A model generated the notes under the pieces. That model did not search any database. It had not been told where the DNA came from and saw only the letters and a list, made by a program, of their open reading frames with translations. A DNA stretch of 9,653 bases from Bacteroidia bacterium (GTDB taxonomy: Bacteria; Bacteroidota; Bacteroidia; Bacteroidales; Azobacteroidaceae), in the NCBI GenBank assembly GCA_025996865.1, contig BNTV01000156.1, positions 1-9,653 of the forward strand, read 5' to 3'. How positions within the stretch are numbered: the stretch's first letter is position 1; each line of letters starts with the position of its first letter. Positions 7,309 to 9,653 of the stretch are shown here, piece by piece. A program made the position numbers and the translations under genes.

Positions 7309-7471
7309 AAAGTCGCTGATGATAATCTTTAATTATTGCATTATAACTATCAACGTATTTCTTTGGGATTTTGACAGACCCACGATGTTCTTCAGCCCAT
7401 CTTGCATTCTTTTCAAATCTTTCTGCGACCTCGCCCTCAAGAACAGGAAAACTCCTTACCGGTATTGCCAT
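7295..7471 (-). CDS. Small protein (58 aa) coupled to the GNAT gene, putative antitoxin-like partner
   Basis: The protein starts MAIPVRSFPVLEGEVAERFE and continues with a charged helical stretch to a stop at 7295, overlapping the GNAT start by 14 nt. I chose ATG 7471 although the frame is open further upstream, because the best promoter (TACTTTTG at 7508-7501) lies between the two possible starts, and a start at 7471 gives a short leader of about 23 nt. Small Bacteroidetes proteins with an FP-L-G--A-RF pattern commonly sit before GNAT genes, in my recollection. The sequence does not show a DUF1778/ribbon-helix-helix antitoxin. Translational coupling would keep the two products in a set ratio. 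The antitoxin role is inference. Confidence 0.7.
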   Translation of the reverse strand: MAIPVRSFPVLEGEVAERFEKNARWAEEHRGSVKIPKKYVDSYNAIIKDYHQRLYGIS

Positions 7472-7500
7472 AATAATTCTACTGTTAAATGTTAATGCTG

Positions 7501-7532
7501 CAAAAGTAACTATTTTAAACGATGTTACCAAA
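7501..7532 (-). promoter_or_regulatory. Promoter of the small protein-GNAT pair
   Basis: The minus strand shows TTTG at 7532-7529, a 20-bp spacer and TACTTTTG at 7508-7501, a full match to the Bacteroidetes -33/-7 pattern. It ends 29 bp before ATG 7471. The -33 box lies exactly at the left edge of the right 146-bp repeat copy, so promoter and repeat touch. Confidence 0.65.
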
Positions 7533-7570
7533 TTTACCAACATGCATCATGAAAAATAATTGTAACAGGC

Positions 7571-7589
7571 ATAAATAACAGGTATTTAT
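7571..7589. promoter_or_regulatory. Perfect 7-bp inverted repeat, possible operator
   Basis: ATAAATA-ACAGG-TATTTAT lies inside the right repeat copy, upstream of the plus-strand promoter. In the left copy two substitutions in the right arm (CATTTGT) break the symmetry, while there the overlapping direct repeat TAACAGGCAT is perfect. It could be a regulator site, but short AT-rich palindromes arise by chance. Confidence 0.35.
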
Positions 7590-7630
7590 TTTTTATTTAA
7601 TTGATATTAAAATATTTATATTTTTGATAA

Positions 7631-7661
7631 TTGGCATATTTTAATAATTGGATTATCTTTG
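7631..7661 (+). promoter_or_regulatory. Promoter of the 499-aa helical protein gene
   Basis: TTG at 7631-7633, a 20-bp spacer and TATCTTTG at 7654-7661 match the Bacteroidetes consensus. Transcription would start near 7667, about 20 nt before ATG 7688, which also argues against translation starting further upstream. Confidence 0.7.
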
Positions 7662-7687
7662 CGGTGGATAATTTTATTTCAAATGGT

Positions 7688-9187
7688 ATGTTAAAAGCAG
7701 ATGCACTTGTTTTATTGGTTAAATCGCTGTCGAAAACCGAGAAAAGAGTTTTCCGAACCAACCGGAAGAAAACGGATTACAGCGTGTTGTTTGATATTAT
7801 TGATACAGAGGATAATATATCTTCGCAGGAATTAAAAGTAAAGTTTGAAGCCCAGCGGAAAAATGCGAATTTCAACGTGGCTGTTACCTATCTTTATAAA
7901 TTATTATTGGATACCCTGTTGGCTTTGCGTGAAAATCAGGACAGTTATTATGCCTTGTTCAACAAAGTATTGAAAGCCCGGATATTATTTGAAAAATCGC
8001 TGTTTGAAGATGCTTTCGAGATGTTGGATGACGTGAAACGGGAGGCAGGCGAGAGAGAAAATAACTACGTTTTACTCTATGCTTTGCGCCTCGAATTGGA
8101 ATGGTTGCTGTTTATCAATTTGCCGGATATTTCGGAAACGGAATTGGTAAATAAACATTTCCAAGTCAACGAAGTGTTGAAAAATATCCGGAAAATTAAC
8201 GAACAATCCTCTCTGTACGAGTTGCTTAAACACCGGATAATATACAAAGGAAATATCCGCTCACAAAAACAGAAAGAAACACTCAATGATTTGGTAATCA
8301 GTGAAATGTCGATGATTATGTCTTCCAATCCCGACAGTTTTGAAACCAAAAAGCTGCATCAGTTGTTTCAATCCAATTATCTGATAGGGGTAGGAGATTA
8401 TAAATCGGCTTTGCAGTCGTTTTATGAACTCAACCGGCTTTTTGAAACGAATAAACATCTTTGGGCGAATCCGCCTTTTTATTATTTATCTGTATTAGAG
8501 GGAATTTTGGATAATCTTCGAAGCATTAAAAAGTACGATCGAATGCCTTATTTCATCGAACAATTGAAGAAAATCCAAGGTTTCCCTTCCGGATTTCAAA
8601 CGAATGTAACCGCCCTTATTTTTCTTTACGAATTGTTTCCATTGCTCGACAAAGGCGATTTTCCTGCTTCCAAGCAACTCATGGAACAATACAGCGAGCT
8701 GCTGTCGGGAAAGCCGGACGATTTAAGTCTTACCCGTCAAGCCGAAATATCGTTATATACATCCTTGATATACATCGGATTGCAGAATTTCAAGGCAGCA
8801 CAGAAAGCGTTGATGAATGTCATTATTTGCGGAAAAAGTTTCTATACCTTTCCCTTGTACCGCACGATTCGTTTGGTCAATCTGATTATCCAGTATCAGG
8901 CGGGTAATTTTGATATTATCCGGTTTGAAAGCCGTTCCATCAAACGGGAACTATCCAAAACGGAGAAGGCTTACCGCGTAGAACGTTTGATGTTGAATTT
9001 TCTAAACAAGCCGAAGGAAAAAATATTTTTAGTTCAAAGAGAAAAAGCATGGCAAAAAATAGAACCTGAATTGGCGGATTTGCGGAATGATGTTTATGAA
9101 AATCAATTGCTTAAATTATTTGACTTCACAGCTTGGATAGAATCTCAGATGTGTAAAATACCTTTATCGGATGCATTCCATTATTAA
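7688..9187 (+). CDS. 499-aa all-helical, TPR-like protein of unknown function
   Basis: The frame is open from 7631, but the promoter lies at 7631-7661, so ATG 7688 (MLKADALVLLVKSLSKTEKR) is the likely start, giving 499 residues. There is no signal peptide or membrane segment, so it is probably cytoplasmic. The N-terminal block LVKSLSKTEKRVFR, followed by DYSVLFDIID and then NFNVAVTYLYKLLLDTLLAL, resembles a family of uncharacterised Bacteroidetes proteins with SLSxxEKRxF near the N-terminus and tetratricopeptide-like helix pairs after it. From about residue 85 on, the sequence is a run of amphipathic helices typical of TPR-type scaffolds (for example ALQSFYELNRLFE, NFKAAQKALMNVII). LSKTEK occurs again near the C-terminus, before AYRVERLM. 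No catalytic motif was seen. Such proteins usually bind partners, but what this one binds is unknown. Its reading frame is intact. dnaG follows in the same direction after 131 bp with its own promoter. Confidence 0.85.
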   Translation: MLKADALVLLVKSLSKTEKRVFRTNRKKTDYSVLFDIIDTEDNISSQELKVKFEAQRKNANFNVAVTYLYKLLLDTLLALRENQDSYYALFNKVLKARILFEKSLFEDAFEMLDDVKREAGERENNYVLLYALRLELEWLLFINLPDISETELVNKHFQVNEVLKNIRKINEQSSLYELLKHRIIYKGNIRSQKQKETLNDLVISEMSMIMSSNPDSFETKKLHQLFQSNYLIGVGDYKSALQSFYELNRLFETNKHLWANPPFYYLSVLEGILDNLRSIKKYDRMPYFIEQLKKIQGFPSGFQTNVTALIFLYELFPLLDKGDFPASKQLMEQYSELLSGKPDDLSLTRQAEISLYTSLIYIGLQNFKAAQKALMNVIICGKSFYTFPLYRTIRLVNLIIQYQAGNFDIIRFESRSIKRELSKTEKAYRVERLMLNFLNKPKEKIFLVQREKAWQKIEPELADLRNDVYENQLLKLFDFTAWIESQMCKIPLSDAFHY

Positions 9188-9191
9188 CCGG

Positions 9192-9216
9192 ATTGCTTCG
9201 CCTAAAGGCTTGCAAT
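9192..9216. repeat. REP-like imperfect palindrome
   Basis: ATTGC (9192-9196) pairs with GCAAT (9212-9216), and GCCT (9200-9203) pairs with AGGC (9206-9209), within the wording GATTGCTTCGCC...TTGCAATGACG. This is the form of short extragenic palindromes scattered through many genomes. It begins 5 bp after the stop of the 499-aa gene. No U-tract follows, so it is a poor terminator, although it may still protect the 3' end of the message. Confidence 0.5.
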
Positions 9217-9281
9217 GACGGTATGCGACAATTTGAAACAACGTTCGACGTAATCAAATGCACCTCTTTGAAACATACCCG

Positions 9282-9311
9282 TTGGAGAATCAAAAACTTT
9301 TTGTATTTTTG
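9282..9311 (+). promoter_or_regulatory. Promoter of dnaG
   Basis: TTG at 9282-9284, a 19-bp spacer and TATTTTTG at 9304-9311 match the Bacteroidetes pattern. The -7 box ends only 7 bp before ATG 9319, so transcription would begin about at the start codon and the message may have almost no leader. Confidence 0.6.
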
Positions 9312-9318
9312 CAAGCCA

Positions 9319-9653
9319 ATGATAGACTATGGAACCATAGAACGAATTCAGTCAACAGCCCAAATCGTTGAGGTTGTTTCAGACTTCTTAACCCTTCGGA
9401 AACGAGGTGTCAACTATGTCGGACTGTGCCCTTTCCACGAGGACAAATCACCTTCTTTCTATGTCTCGCCCGCCAAAAATATCTGTAAATGTTTTGCCTG
9501 CGGCGAAGGGGGCACCCCACTCCATTTCGTAATGAAAATGGAACAGCTTTCCTATGTGGACGCCCTGAAATATCTGGCTAAAAAATACGGCATCGAGGTG
9601 CAGGAAACCGAAATGACCGACGAGGAAAAACAAGTGCGCGGAGACCGGGAAAG
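9319..9653 (+). CDS. dnaG: DNA primase DnaG, N-terminal part, cut by window edge
   Basis: The frame opens MIDYGTIERIQSTAQIVEVV and runs 111 codons to the edge without a stop. The CHC2 zinc-binding domain is clear: LRKRGVNYVGLCPFHEDKSP with Cys37 and His40, then NICKCFACGEGG with Cys58 and Cys61, followed by SYVDALKYLAKKYGIEV (the typical helix). DnaG makes the short RNA primers for replication. The zinc domain helps template recognition, and the TOPRIM catalytic core and helicase-binding part lie beyond the window. The start fits the family's normal N-terminus and there is no Shine-Dalgarno site. The gene has its own promoter, though readthrough from the 499-aa gene is possible. dnaG is a core gene, which places the window on the chromosome. 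Confidence 0.96.
   Translation, partial: MIDYGTIERIQSTAQIVEVVSDFLTLRKRGVNYVGLCPFHEDKSPSFYVSPAKNICKCFACGEGGTPLHFVMKMEQLSYVDALKYLAKKYGIEVQETEMTDEEKQVRGDRE

Larger units (their letters stand above)
7530..7675. repeat. 146-bp direct repeat, right copy
   Basis: The partner of 6511-6656 (139/146 identical). This copy forms the intergenic region between two divergent transcription units. Its left edge touches the -33 box of the minus-strand GNAT module, and it carries the plus-strand promoter of the 499-residue protein gene. Confidence 0.95.

Noticed and set aside
7472..7543. Upstream extension of the small protein to a start at 7543
   Set aside because: The extension lies upstream of the likely promoter (7501-7508) and partly inside the repeat, and adds hydrophobic residues unlike the rest of the protein.
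7631..7687. Upstream extension of the 499-aa protein
   Set aside because: The codons overlap the -33 and -7 boxes. The family-like N-terminus begins at ATG 7688.

Overview
The window looks like a chromosomal piece from a Bacteroidales-type Bacteroidetes bacterium. The evidence is a SusC/SusD-type outer-membrane nutrient uptake locus, a DUF4959-type surface lipoprotein, a DnaG start typical of the phylum, promoters of the Bacteroidetes form (TAnnTTTG at about -7, with TTG or TTTG about 20 bp upstream) and weak or absent Shine-Dalgarno sites. The genus cannot be named from the sequence alone.

Layout. (1) 1-532, minus strand: the N-terminal part of an AAA-ATPase_like protein (PF09820/DUF1703 type), running off the left edge. 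(2) 619-6442, minus strand: a sugar-uptake cluster read rbsK, GRP-family sugar permease, susC, susD, lipoprotein, then a strong intrinsic terminator. The kinase and permease are intact. susC, susD and the lipoprotein gene are broken: susC keeps its start and signal peptide but has lost several internal blocks, susC runs into the middle of susD through a large deletion, susD has a second internal deletion, and the lipoprotein gene has two frameshifts. None of the retained pieces has an obvious nonsense mutation within its own frame, so the decay is deletion-driven, or the sequence carries assembly errors. (3) 6511-7675: a two-gene minus-strand module (a 58-residue protein and a GNAT acetyltransferase, resembling a toxin-antitoxin pair) bracketed by two 146-bp direct repeats, 139/146 identical. 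The right copy carries the promoter of the next gene. (4) 7688-9187, plus strand: a 499-residue, all-helical, TPR-like protein of unknown function. (5) 9319-9653, plus strand: the start of dnaG (primase), with its zinc-binding domain, running off the right edge.

How the genes work together. The cluster was probably a ribose or nucleoside scavenging system: SusC/SusD and the lipoprotein capture substrate at the surface, the GRP permease moves the sugar across the inner membrane and RbsK phosphorylates it. With the outer-membrane part broken, only import and phosphorylation are likely to remain. The repeat-flanked GNAT module lies between this cluster and the helical-protein gene and looks like an insertion, or a duplication product, at the intergenic promoter region.

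Most interesting points: the 146-bp direct repeats around the GNAT module, whose few differences fall largely in apparent regulatory sites; the deletion mosaic of the susCD locus; and a 17-bp intercistronic RNA hairpin whose G-U wobbles point to minus-strand transcription.
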